Assembly (NCBI GenBank): GCA_023145375.1
Contig: JAGLDY010000022.1
Location: 1 to 64,000, forward strand
Source: Candidatus Sabulitectum sp.
Lineage (GTDB): Bacteria > Fermentibacterota > Fermentibacteria > Fermentibacterales > JCC-6
Direction: 5' to 3'
Length of the DNA stretch: 64,000 bases
Below, piece after piece: positions 52,478-61,589 of the stretch; the stretch's first letter is position 1, and the number at the start of each line of letters is the position of its first letter. Below the pieces are notes generated by a model, which saw only the letters and a list, made by a program, of their open reading frames with translations, did no database searches and was not told where the DNA came from. Both the position numbers and the translations under genes were made by a program.

Positions 52478-54268
52478 ATGAGGAAGAGACTCAACGAAGT
52501 TGATTCCGGGAAACTGTTCCTGTCAGGAAACGAGGCAATAGCCAGGGGTGCATGGGAACACGGCGTGCACTTTTCCAGTTCGTACCCGGGAACTCCTTCA
52601 ACGGAGATAATGGAGACCATAGGAAAAGAATATCCGGAAATTGATGCACAGTGGGCTCCAAACGAAAAAGTAGGAATGGAAGTTATTGCAGGAGCCTCGT
52701 TTGGAGGGGCAAGAGTTTTATCAACCATGAAACATGTAGGCCTTAATGTGGCTGCTGATCCCTTTTTCACATTAAGCTACATTGGAGCCACTGGTGGTAT
52801 AGTTATTGTAAGTGCTGACGACCCGGGAGTACACTCTTCTCAGAACGAGCAGGACAACAGGCTTATGGGAAGAGCAGCAAAGGTAGTTATTCTGGAACCA
52901 TCAGACAGTCAGGAAGCAAAGGATTTTACGGGAATAGCTTACGAGATAAGTGAGATGTTTGATACCCCTGTATTGCTTCGTGTGACAACAAGAATATGTC
53001 ACTCCAAGAGCATAGTCCAGGTGGGTCCCCGTGTGAATGTTCCGGTAAAGGGTTACACAAAGGACATTGCAAAAAGAGTCCCCATTCCTGCAAACGCAAG
53101 AAAAATGCATTCGAGGATAGTGGCCAGGCTCAAAGCTCTTGAGGAGTGGGGCTACGACAGCCCTCTTAACAGAATTGAAATGGGTGATAGATCAATAGGA
53201 ATTATCACCAGTGGTATCAGCTATCAGTATGTGAAGGAAGTTTACCCGGAGGCCAGTGTTCTTAAGCTGGGATTGACAAACCCACTTCCCTGGAAACTTG
53301 TCAAAGAGTTTATTGATCAGGTTGATGGTGTGATGTTTGTTGAAGAGGGCGAGCCTTATCTGGAAGAGAGGATAAGATCACAATTCCTTGTGGATGGTAC
53401 CGGTAGTGAATATATGTCCGTAGAGGGCGAGCTTAATCCTGAACTTGTTAGAAAAGGCATCAAAGGCGGGGAGAAACTTCCTCTGACATTTGAAGATTTT
53501 GCACTCCCTGGAAGGCCACCAACGCTCTGCGCAGGTTGCCCCCACAGGGGAGCCTTCCACACCCTTTCCAAGATGAGAGCCAGCTCAACCGGTGATATTG
53601 GTTGTTACACTCTTGGTCTTATGCCCCCTTATAATGCTCTTGAGACAGTGGTCTGTATGGGAGCGTCGATAGGTGTTCTGGCAGGTATTGAAAAAGCGGT
53701 TGGCAGAGAGAATATGCCGAAACTTGTCGGCGCTATAGGTGAATCTACGTTTGTCCACTCTGGAATAACCGGTCTTATCGACATGGTTTACAACGGGAAT
53801 ACAGGCACTGTAATGATAATGGACAACAGCCTTACCGCCATGACCGGAGGTCAGGAGAATCCAACAACAGGAAAGAACCTCAGGGGTGAGCCGGCGCCGG
53901 CGCTGGACCTTGAGAAGCTGGTGCTTGCCTGTGGAGTGAAGCATGTGAGGGTGGTGGATCCTCATGATCTTCCCGAGATGAAGAGAGCTTTCCAGGAGGA
54001 GTTCGATCGGGAAGAACTTAGTGTGATTATAACAAAGAGACCATGTATTATGCAGTACAAACCCAAACGAAAAACTATTGCTGTACACGATCCGGATAAA
54101 TGCGTTCACTGTAAGATGTGCGTGAAGCTTGGCTGTCCTGCTATCAGTTGGGACGAGGAGAAGAAGATTCCAATTATCAGTGAAATTCTCTGCTGGCCCA
54201 ATTGCAATCTTTGTGTTCAGGTGTGTCCCAAAGACGCTCTCTCCAAAGATCTTGAGGGGGTAGTATAA
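52478..54268 (+). CDS. iorA: Indolepyruvate ferredoxin oxidoreductase subunit alpha
   Basis: SSYPGTPSTEIMETI, LCAGCPHRGAFHTL, NSLTAMTGGQENPTTGK, C-terminal CVHCKMCVKLGCPA / CNLCVQVCP clusters. Confidence 0.96.
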   Translation: MRKRLNEVDSGKLFLSGNEAIARGAWEHGVHFSSSYPGTPSTEIMETIGKEYPEIDAQWAPNEKVGMEVIAGASFGGARVLSTMKHVGLNVAADPFFTLSYIGATGGIVIVSADDPGVHSSQNEQDNRLMGRAAKVVILEPSDSQEAKDFTGIAYEISEMFDTPVLLRVTTRICHSKSIVQVGPRVNVPVKGYTKDIAKRVPIPANARKMHSRIVARLKALEEWGYDSPLNRIEMGDRSIGIITSGISYQYVKEVYPEASVLKLGLTNPLPWKLVKEFIDQVDGVMFVEEGEPYLEERIRSQFLVDGTGSEYMSVEGELNPELVRKGIKGGEKLPLTFEDFALPGRPPTLCAGCPHRGAFHTLSKMRASSTGDIGCYTLGLMPPYNALETVVCMGASIGVLAGIEKAVGRENMPKLVGAIGESTFVHSGITGLIDMVYNGNTGTVMIMDNSLTAMTGGQENPTTGKNLRGEPAPALDLEKLVLACGVKHVRVVDPHDLPEMKRAFQEEFDREELSVIITKRPCIMQYKPKRKTIAVHDPDKCVHCKMCVKLGCPAISWDEEKKIPIISEILCWPNCNLCVQVCPKDALSKDLEGVV

Positions 54269-54843
54269 TGAGTAAAGTAAAGAATATCATCATATGCGGA
54301 ACAGGTGGTCAGGGTATACTCATGGCAAGTGAGGTTCTCTGCAGTGCAGCATGGCGTTCGGGCTTTGATGTTAAAAAAAGTGAAGTTCACGGAATGGCTC
54401 AGAGGGGTGGCTCTGTTTCCAGCCATGTAAGATTTGGAGAAAAAGTTTACAGTGTGCTTGTTGAAAAAGGCGCAGCGGATGTAGTGCTTTCTCTGGAGAA
54501 GATGGAAGGGCTAAGGTGGGCCAGCCATCTTTCCCCTGAGGGTAAACTCATAACTTGTGACCTGACCATAGAACCTATGACGGTCAATACAGGCTCTGCT
54601 GTCTATCCCGATGTGGAAAGCATCATTGAAGAAAATGGTGTTCCAAATCTGATGATTCCTGTAATGGAGATTGCAAAAGAGCTTGGCAACCTGCGGGTTA
54701 TGAATATTATTCTGCTTGGTGCCGCTGCGAAGTATCTTCCGGAAATATCCGAGAAGAACTGGTTTGAAGCCATTGAGGAAAGGGTGCCTCCCAAGGCTCT
54801 TGAGGTAAATCTGGCGGCCTTTAGAAGAGGCAGAGCGCTCTAA
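54268..54843 (+). CDS. iorB: Indolepyruvate ferredoxin oxidoreductase subunit beta
   Basis: IIICGTGGQGILMASEVLCSAAWRSGFDVKKSEVHGMAQRGGSVSSHVRFG. Confidence 0.95.
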   Translation: MSKVKNIIICGTGGQGILMASEVLCSAAWRSGFDVKKSEVHGMAQRGGSVSSHVRFGEKVYSVLVEKGAADVVLSLEKMEGLRWASHLSPEGKLITCDLTIEPMTVNTGSAVYPDVESIIEENGVPNLMIPVMEIAKELGNLRVMNIILLGAAAKYLPEISEKNWFEAIEERVPPKALEVNLAAFRRGRAL

Positions 54844-54890
54844 AACATGACAGGGGACGGTTTGCCGCCCCCTATCTCCCGGAGAATTGT

Positions 54891-55439
54891 ATGGAATGGG
54901 TTCTAGGTGTGCTCGTAGGTGTTTCTCTGAGTGCCGCATGTGGATTTAGAGTGTTTGTACCAATGCTTGTGATGAGTATAGCAGTACATTCCGGTCATCT
55001 CGAACCGGCTTCAGGTTTTGAGTGGCTGGGAAGCTTGCCCGCTCTCATGGGCTTCGGTCTTGCAACTGCGCTGGAGATAGTGGCCTATTTCGTTCCTGTT
55101 GTCAACAATGCACTGGATGTTATTGCCACTCCTGCAGCTGCGGTAGCAGGTACAATATTGACTGCTTCCATGGCTGGTGAGCTATCACCGGTGTTCAGGT
55201 GGGTACTGGCTGTTGTTGCAGGCGGAGCGGTTGCTGGAGGGGTTCAATTGGCTACAGTCTCCTTAAGGAGTGCGGTGACCCCCCTGGGAGGTACGGGACT
55301 GATCTCCGCAGCGGAGGACGGAGCAGCTGTTGCAACTTCCATACTTGCGGTAACAATACCTCTGCTGGCAGTAAGTCTTATTGTTGTTTTCGGTGTTTTT
55401 CTTATGAGAAGGAAACACTTGAGGGAAAAAAGGGTATAA
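54891..55439 (+). CDS. DUF4126-like membrane protein
   Basis: GVSLSAACGFRVFVPMLVMSIA...VNNALDVIATPAAAVAGTI. Confidence 0.75.
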   Translation: MEWVLGVLVGVSLSAACGFRVFVPMLVMSIAVHSGHLEPASGFEWLGSLPALMGFGLATALEIVAYFVPVVNNALDVIATPAAAVAGTILTASMAGELSPVFRWVLAVVAGGAVAGGVQLATVSLRSAVTPLGGTGLISAAEDGAAVATSILAVTIPLLAVSLIVVFGVFLMRRKHLREKRV

Positions 55440-55475
55440 GAGATACAATCGAAATAGTGTAACGAATGGAGAGAG

Positions 55476-56063
55476 ATGTTAATTTTCTTAGTTATTACTG
55501 CACTGGTTTCCCAGTTACCGGGAGATATTGTTTTGAATGAGGTTATGTACAATCCCGATGGAAGCACGCTTGGTCTTGATGAGCATCTTGAGTGGATAGA
55601 GATCTACAACGCCTCATCCGAGGGTATAAATCTCGCTGGAATGATGATCAGTGATGGAAACAATCAGGTTTTCCTGAGCCACTACCTTCTGGCTCCTGAC
55701 AGTTATGGAGTTATTCCGGCCAATAACCTTTCATTCATAGCTGCGTACGGTTCTGACATCAGACTGATCCCGTGGAGCGGAGAGTGGACCAGACTGCGCA
55801 ACTCCACAGATGAAATAATCCTCTACAGCGAGAACGGCACCGTTATGGAGACCCTTCGTTATGACCAGAGCTGGGGTGCAAATGGTACAGAACCTTCCAC
55901 TGCGGATGGAGATGGAGCATCCCTTGAAAGGGTGGACCCCGCCGGTCCCAACGACCCTTCCAACTGGCAGCCCTCAGAAGACTATGCTAACCCAACCAGG
56001 AGTAACGGTGGAGACTCTGTATGCTGGGGAACACCAGGTGCAGAGAACAGTATCTCTGACTAG
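55476..56063 (+). CDS. Secreted lamin-tail domain (LTD) protein
   Basis: DIVLNEVMYNPDGSTLGLDEHLEWIEIYNASSEGINLAGMMISDG. Confidence 0.82.
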   Translation: MLIFLVITALVSQLPGDIVLNEVMYNPDGSTLGLDEHLEWIEIYNASSEGINLAGMMISDGNNQVFLSHYLLAPDSYGVIPANNLSFIAAYGSDIRLIPWSGEWTRLRNSTDEIILYSENGTVMETLRYDQSWGANGTEPSTADGDGASLERVDPAGPNDPSNWQPSEDYANPTRSNGGDSVCWGTPGAENSISD

Positions 56064-56079
56064 GTTGTTTTATACAAAA

Positions 56080-56115
56080 AGAAAGAGGCTCCGGAGAGAT
56101 CCGGAGCCTCTTTCT
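56080..56115. terminator. Bidirectional terminator between convergent genes
   Basis: AGAAAGAGGCTCCGGA-gaga-TCCGGAGCCTCTTTCT, 16-bp perfect stem. Confidence 0.8.
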
Positions 56116-56806
56116 AGAACTCGCTGTCTTCCATTGAGCTTACCAGGCTGACCCTGTCCAGACCTGCAGTCTTCTCGATCGCAGAGACCAGGCTTGCAGC
56201 GGTAACCCCTCTTTTTAAGGTAATATCGTAGGAAAGAATAAGATAGCGACCGTTGTCTGATGGTTCTATGTGTATTAGAGCCGACCTTGAGGTTTTCTCG
56301 TTGATCAGTTTTGCGTAGACTGCCTCTTTACCGGAGTCACGGTCAAAGCGGAATCTTATCACATACTCGCTTCTCATGTAAGCGCCGAAATTGGTCTTAT
56401 ATAAAAGAATTGCCACTGCACTTATGAATACGGTAGAAATGGCTGAAAGCAAATAGTTACCCGTTCCAGAGGCTATACCCTCGGTGAGAGCAAAGAAGAC
56501 AAAAGCGGTATCGCGGGTATCCTTTATTACAGTTCTGAATCTGACTATGGTTAGAGCGCCCACCAGAGCAAAAGCTCTGGCCAGGTTACTGCCTATGACC
56601 ATCATGACTGCGCTGACGGTGATACACATGAGAACCAGGGTGATCACAAAATTCTGGGAATATGTCAGACCTCGGTGGGTAGCCTTGTAAACTATCCCGA
56701 TAACAAGCCCTGATATCAACGCAAGAAGCAGATTGACAACAAGATCACCAGGGCTGTAGCCCAGGGTCTCGTTGGTGGTGTTAAACCACAGAGTCAATGT
56801 AGACAA
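56114..56806 (-). CDS. DUF4956-like membrane protein
   Basis: TM segments then ARAFALVGALTIVRFRTVIKDTRDTAFVFFALTEGIASGTGNY. Confidence 0.85.
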   Translation of the reverse strand: MSTLTLWFNTTNETLGYSPGDLVVNLLLALISGLVIGIVYKATHRGLTYSQNFVITLVLMCITVSAVMMVIGSNLARAFALVGALTIVRFRTVIKDTRDTAFVFFALTEGIASGTGNYLLSAISTVFISAVAILLYKTNFGAYMRSEYVIRFRFDRDSGKEAVYAKLINEKTSRSALIHIEPSDNGRYLILSYDITLKRGVTAASLVSAIEKTAGLDRVSLVSSMEDSEF

Positions 56807-57585
56807 GCTATTCTCCTCTCGATCAGGCGATTAAGCCGTGTTCCATCATGATCCAGATATACAGCTTCTACAGCCTTTTGAAACTTTGAGCAGGAAACTC
56901 TGACGAGTTCCATTTCCCGCACAAGTCGCTGGAACCAGAACGGTATTCTGTACCTGAATTTTATCTCTACAATACCACCACTGGGGATGATCTGCACGGG
57001 GATACCTCTGGGCAGCCCTTCCCATGAAGTTCGCCATGCGGTGGATGCTGTATCTATGGTGGCTCTGAAGTCCGGGTTTGTGTGATCTTCCCATGCGGCT
57101 CGGTTGTAATCTGTGATAACGCTGGGTGCCAGGCGGTATCTGAAGGACTGAGCAATAAACCTTTCGGCGACATTGTTTCCCTGAGCGGTTTCGTAGAGAA
57201 GCTCCCTGAGCCAGCCCGCTCCTCCACCTATTCCTTCTGTGAATTTTTCCACAGGCAGCCTTACTCTGTGTTTGACAACCAGACTTCCATCCCTGCCCTT
57301 CAGCTCAAGATAAAGAGGAGATGCAAAACCGGTATCTCCGTGAGAATAGGTGCGCAGCCGGTATTTGAACCTTTTTTCAAGGCCGTTCCTTTTTTCGTGG
57401 AACCACCGCATGTCCGGTGAATCGAAGTAAACACTTCTTATGGGATAATCCCCATTTTCTCCGCAGTGTTTATCCCTCGACAGATGGCTGTCCAGAATCT
57501 CTGTGACCCTGAGAAGGCGGCTTCCTTCAAGAATGTACTTGAACTCATACCTGTAGAAGTGAAGGTTTTCGGAGATTCGCTCCAT
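56794..57585 (-). CDS. Polyphosphate polymerase (VTC) domain protein
   Basis: RYEFKYILEG, YFDSPDMRWFHEKRNGLEKRFKYRLRTYSHGD, YLELKGRDGSLVVKHRV, VEIKFRYRIPFWFQRLV. Confidence 0.88.
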   Translation of the reverse strand: MERISENLHFYRYEFKYILEGSRLLRVTEILDSHLSRDKHCGENGDYPIRSVYFDSPDMRWFHEKRNGLEKRFKYRLRTYSHGDTGFASPLYLELKGRDGSLVVKHRVRLPVEKFTEGIGGGAGWLRELLYETAQGNNVAERFIAQSFRYRLAPSVITDYNRAAWEDHTNPDFRATIDTASTAWRTSWEGLPRGIPVQIIPSGGIVEIKFRYRIPFWFQRLVREMELVRVSCSKFQKAVEAVYLDHDGTRLNRLIERRIACLH

Positions 57586-58652
57586 CAGAATCTGAGTCCT
57601 GCTTCAATTAGAATATCCGTGTACTCATTATCGGAAAGAATTCCTGAAATACTGTTTCGAGCTGCTCCAAATCTGAATCTTACATTATCAGTGGGATAGA
57701 TAGCTCCGATGACAGACAACCTGCTGTTCTCTCCGTCAATGTCAGTGTTTGCATCCAGAAGTTCATAGCTTGCTGAGAGAGAGAAGGTTTTAACACCGGG
57801 AACATTCCAGGGGTGGTAAAAAGCAGTGAACGAACCCCAGAAACCCTTGAAACCCGGTGCTTCCTCACCGCCGATAACATCAACCAGAGACCAGTTGTCT
57901 CCTTGTGTGTATTCAGCAGCAGCAGAAACATCATACCAGTTGGAAATTTCGTAACCCACGAGAATATCTGCAGAGAATGCATTCTGCCTGGCGCTGACTG
58001 AGTAGCCGGAAGGTACTTCAGAGTTCTGGATACCCTGCCTGTGAGAAGCAACAGAAGCCCCCAGTGTAACGTCTATGGAAGGAATACCAATTTCTCCTCT
58101 GAATGCGTACAGAAGTTCGTTGTCACTTCTTTCGCTTGCCCGTTCATCGCCGTTGAAAACACCGGCGGTTCCCCTCAGTTCAAATCCACTGAATTCGGGG
58201 AGGTCAAAGCGGAGGTCAAAACCAATATCACGGCCTGCGTAGGTCAGGTTTTCACAGAGGTCATAAACAAGCGGCCTCTCAAACATGCTTAACTCCCAGG
58301 AACTCATGTTCCCACCTAGAAGAGTCTCTTTCTTGAAGAGACCTGCTCTTACCCTGGACCACTCCGCAGGGTCCCATCGTATGATCGCGTCTTTCAGGAA
58401 GAAGTCATCAGGGCGGGCTTCCACCTTTAATTCTGCTTTCAGGGTCTCCACTATTACTGCATCCAGACCAAAGCCGGACCGGCGAATTGAAAACTCTCTG
58501 GAAGGAACGGCATTGTAAGCGCCCCACTCGGTAAAGCCACCATCAATGTATCCACTGATGGTGAATCTTTCCGACCGATCGTTTTCAACATCAATATCTG
58601 CTGTGGCCACCTGAACCACAATTAGAAGAGCGAGCAGAACCTTGTAGAACAT
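57585..58652 (-). CDS. Outer-membrane porin-like beta-barrel protein
   Basis: Signal peptide; alternating-hydrophobicity strands; GYIDGGFTEWGAY start and C-terminal aromatic LIEAGLRF. Confidence 0.7.
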   Translation of the reverse strand: MFYKVLLALLIVVQVATADIDVENDRSERFTISGYIDGGFTEWGAYNAVPSREFSIRRSGFGLDAVIVETLKAELKVEARPDDFFLKDAIIRWDPAEWSRVRAGLFKKETLLGGNMSSWELSMFERPLVYDLCENLTYAGRDIGFDLRFDLPEFSGFELRGTAGVFNGDERASERSDNELLYAFRGEIGIPSIDVTLGASVASHRQGIQNSEVPSGYSVSARQNAFSADILVGYEISNWYDVSAAAEYTQGDNWSLVDVIGGEEAPGFKGFWGSFTAFYHPWNVPGVKTFSLSASYELLDANTDIDGENSRLSVIGAIYPTDNVRFRFGAARNSISGILSDNEYTDILIEAGLRF

Positions 58653-58661
58653 TATTTCCCC

Positions 58662-61112
58662 TTAATTCAAAACCGTCAAACGGGTGGATGCTGAGCTTGT
58701 AGAAGACCTTAGATAAAGAATATACACACCATTGGGAAGGGTGTTGCTGAAATCAGCCACCACTTCTCCCTGGTAGGTACCTGGTAGATCGATTGCTGCT
58801 ATTTTTCTTCCAGCAAGATCGAACAGTATGGCCTCTGCCTCCGGGGCTGAGGTTTCGTAGTAAAAACTGAAAGATCCATTACCGGGATTTTGTGAGATCA
58901 GGAATACTCTGGCATAATCTGAGCTCAGAGACCACCCGGGGTTATAGTCTCCGGGAGTGCCGGGAGGGGTTGAGGCAGCCCAGCTCAGATTATATGTAAT
59001 CGAAGCTTGAGGGTCTTTCAGGTACATGATACCAGTTTCCGCAATTGGCCAGGCGGAGTACCATGACAGGTGAAACTCCCTGTCTCCAAATCTGGAATAG
59101 AGATAGAGAGAATCATCCAGTTGATTTATGCTGAAATCAAGCTGTATCACCTGGCAGTTGCTTTGCTCGAATGATCCCGGATCTACTGCAGCCAGGAGAA
59201 GACCGCCGGGAGAAATGGTTGTGTTTTCCGGAATAACAGAAACATTGCTTTCTGAATCCATTAAATACCATCCGGAAAGATCAACCCCGTCTTCCGAGCA
59301 GTTGTAAAGTTCTATCCAGTCGCTGCCACCACTTGCGCAAATCTCACTGGGAATAACAATTCCCGGACTCTCCGGTAGAGAATCTCCTGTGCCTATCTGC
59401 CACGTGTGTATTGTGTTCCATGAAGGGTCAAAGAGTTCAAGAGTTGTTCCTGCGGGATAGGTAGTACCAGCGTCACCGTATACACTGAATCCAGTGTAGA
59501 GAACTTCTGCATTCTCTCTGGAATTTGAAAGGTAGAAGGTTTCACCTGGTGATACCAGGATAGAATCAGTCAGGAAGACATTACCTTCGGGGCTTCCCAG
59601 AGCAAACCTGCAGAGAGAAATGTCCTGAAGTTCAGACGATGTATTTGTTACCGGTAGAACCCAGAGGTTCTCTCCGCACCATACAGGAGACCCCGGAGAT
59701 ATATGCTGCGGTGAGAGACCTGCAAGGGCTACCCTGGCAGAAGGCGTGGGTTCGGGCCGATGTTGGTATTCTCTTATAGCCCAGGCAGGGTAAAAAACAC
59801 GAAGAGCAGACCCTATTGGTCCGAAAGCAATGTGCGCACAGTAGGTCCCTGAAGGAATGGGAATGGAAATGGTCCACTTCTCCACCTCGCTGTGCACCAT
59901 GTAAAACCATTGCTCCGGCTGCCCGCCAAAAGCAACGACACAAGCAACGGAAGAAGGCTCTTCACCCTTGAAAGAAATTTCCACATCAAAGGTGGACCCC
60001 ATATCCAGACAGGAGGAGATGAAGATGGTTTTCACCACTGGAATTTCATCATTCAGGGAAAGGTCCTCAAGAAAATCAGCCCTGGCTTCCACATCTTCAA
60101 TAATTACACTGCAAATTGAATCAAACTGGGAGATGCTGTACTCATAGTAGGGATCAGATGTCAGATCATTTCTGATCAACAGTCTGATGGAATCCACCAT
60201 CTGAGGAAGAGAATTCTCAAGTATATCCGCAGACTGCTCTAGAAGAGAGTTAAATTCGTCCAGATTTTGCTGGTTGGAAAAAATACCCCTGGTCGCTCCG
60301 AAATAACCTATATCACCCAGGTGAGGTCTGGTTACCCAGTTGCTGTCGTATACACCTTGCCATGAGTTTCCGAAGGTGGCGTCCCTGTCCCATGGGTAGT
60401 AATGCCACACATCATCACTTTTGTGAATGTAGAAGTTCTTTATGATGCCGTCATTGTCGCCAATAGCCACATGCACGGCATAAGCAGCGAGGATTTCATC
60501 TACTTCAAGAGATGAAACATCCTCCCTGAAGCAGGCTTCAATCAGCTCAAGAAGCTGGCCACCATAAGGGTAGCTGTCAATTTTTGGCTCGTAGCCAGCC
60601 AGTCCGGTGGTGTCGGAGAAATGATGAGCAAGGCGTCCCATGGTATCAACATTCTTGAAAAGAGGGCCGAAAGAGAGCCCGTTTCTCTCGTAAAACAGCC
60701 TGTCCACCCGCTCCACCCTCTCGTACACTCCCATGTTCTCGCTGTTAATAGAATAGGATACAAATTCCGTCTCTGAAGCCGGGAAGCCAAGTTCCCGGGT
60801 AAGATATAGCCCAAGAGAATTCCTCATGAGAGATGCGTCGCGGAACTGTGCGTTAAGGAGAATATGGCCCCCGCAGGGGAAGAGGTAGGGGTTTTCTACT
60901 CGAATGTGCCAGCTTTTTTTTCTACATTCAAGACTTGTACCTCCTCTGAAGGCAAGCGTACATTCTCCGGAGACTCCGCTTAATGAAACAACAGCAGGCA
61001 CTTCGAGTTCTGCATAAGGGTCAGCAACAAGCTGTTGCAGATACACAGGGTCAACCTCAACCTCATAAAGCGGCAGGGCGCTCTGAACAATGAATAATGC
61101 AAGAATAAACAT
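58662..61112 (-). CDS. CotH-type kinase/spore-coat-like protein with lamin-tail domain and T9SS-like C-terminal domain
   Basis: FRGGTSLECRKKSWHIRVE, IGDNDGIIKNFYIHKSDDVWHYYPWDRDATFGN; SDWIELYNCSEDGVDLSGWYLMD (LTD); C-terminal ILFDLAGRKIAAIDLPG...LPNGVYILYLRSS. Confidence 0.9.
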   Translation of the reverse strand: MFILALFIVQSALPLYEVEVDPVYLQQLVADPYAELEVPAVVSLSGVSGECTLAFRGGTSLECRKKSWHIRVENPYLFPCGGHILLNAQFRDASLMRNSLGLYLTRELGFPASETEFVSYSINSENMGVYERVERVDRLFYERNGLSFGPLFKNVDTMGRLAHHFSDTTGLAGYEPKIDSYPYGGQLLELIEACFREDVSSLEVDEILAAYAVHVAIGDNDGIIKNFYIHKSDDVWHYYPWDRDATFGNSWQGVYDSNWVTRPHLGDIGYFGATRGIFSNQQNLDEFNSLLEQSADILENSLPQMVDSIRLLIRNDLTSDPYYEYSISQFDSICSVIIEDVEARADFLEDLSLNDEIPVVKTIFISSCLDMGSTFDVEISFKGEEPSSVACVVAFGGQPEQWFYMVHSEVEKWTISIPIPSGTYCAHIAFGPIGSALRVFYPAWAIREYQHRPEPTPSARVALAGLSPQHISPGSPVWCGENLWVLPVTNTSSELQDISLCRFALGSPEGNVFLTDSILVSPGETFYLSNSRENAEVLYTGFSVYGDAGTTYPAGTTLELFDPSWNTIHTWQIGTGDSLPESPGIVIPSEICASGGSDWIELYNCSEDGVDLSGWYLMDSESNVSVIPENTTISPGGLLLAAVDPGSFEQSNCQVIQLDFSINQLDDSLYLYSRFGDREFHLSWYSAWPIAETGIMYLKDPQASITYNLSWAASTPPGTPGDYNPGWSLSSDYARVFLISQNPGNGSFSFYYETSAPEAEAILFDLAGRKIAAIDLPGTYQGEVVADFSNTLPNGVYILYLRSSTSSASTRLTVLN

Positions 61113-61160
61113 GATTTTGTATTATACTACTTTCTGTCCTTTTTCTTCTGGAGGTTCTAG

Positions 61161-61583
61161 TTGATTTTTGCTTTACTTGTTTTACTTTCAACTGCGAATT
61201 TTGTTCCTGTCGATGATTTTGCGGAACTTGATGCCATTGCCGACCCCATGGACTTTGGTTTTCTTCTGATAATGTCAGCGGACTCTGTTGCCAACAAAGC
61301 CATGGCTCTGGAAGTAGCAGAGTCTGTTGAAGCTCTAAACGCAGGAGACAGTGTCAGCATTTCTCTTTACTTTGTGTCAATGAATGCTTCGGGATACAGG
61401 GAGATAGCAAGCCTGGCCGGGCAATTCGACGGCTTCCCGGCAGTGGTGACCCTTGTGGGGCACTGTGGTTTTCTTGAGCTTGACCCTGAATTTCTACCCT
61501 CGGAAATAGAGGACGCATGGTATCAATGGGGCGGCGGCTCTACCCAGGGGATCTGCAACTACTGCACCAGATGCAATCCCTGA
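61161..61583 (+). CDS. Small secreted protein with Cys-rich C-terminus
   Basis: TTG start preceded by GGAGG; hydrophobic N-terminus; ends GGGSTQGICNYCTRCNP*. Confidence 0.6.
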   Translation: MIFALLVLLSTANFVPVDDFAELDAIADPMDFGFLLIMSADSVANKAMALEVAESVEALNAGDSVSISLYFVSMNASGYREIASLAGQFDGFPAVVTLVGHCGFLELDPEFLPSEIEDAWYQWGGGSTQGICNYCTRCNP

Positions 61584-61589
61584 CCCTGT

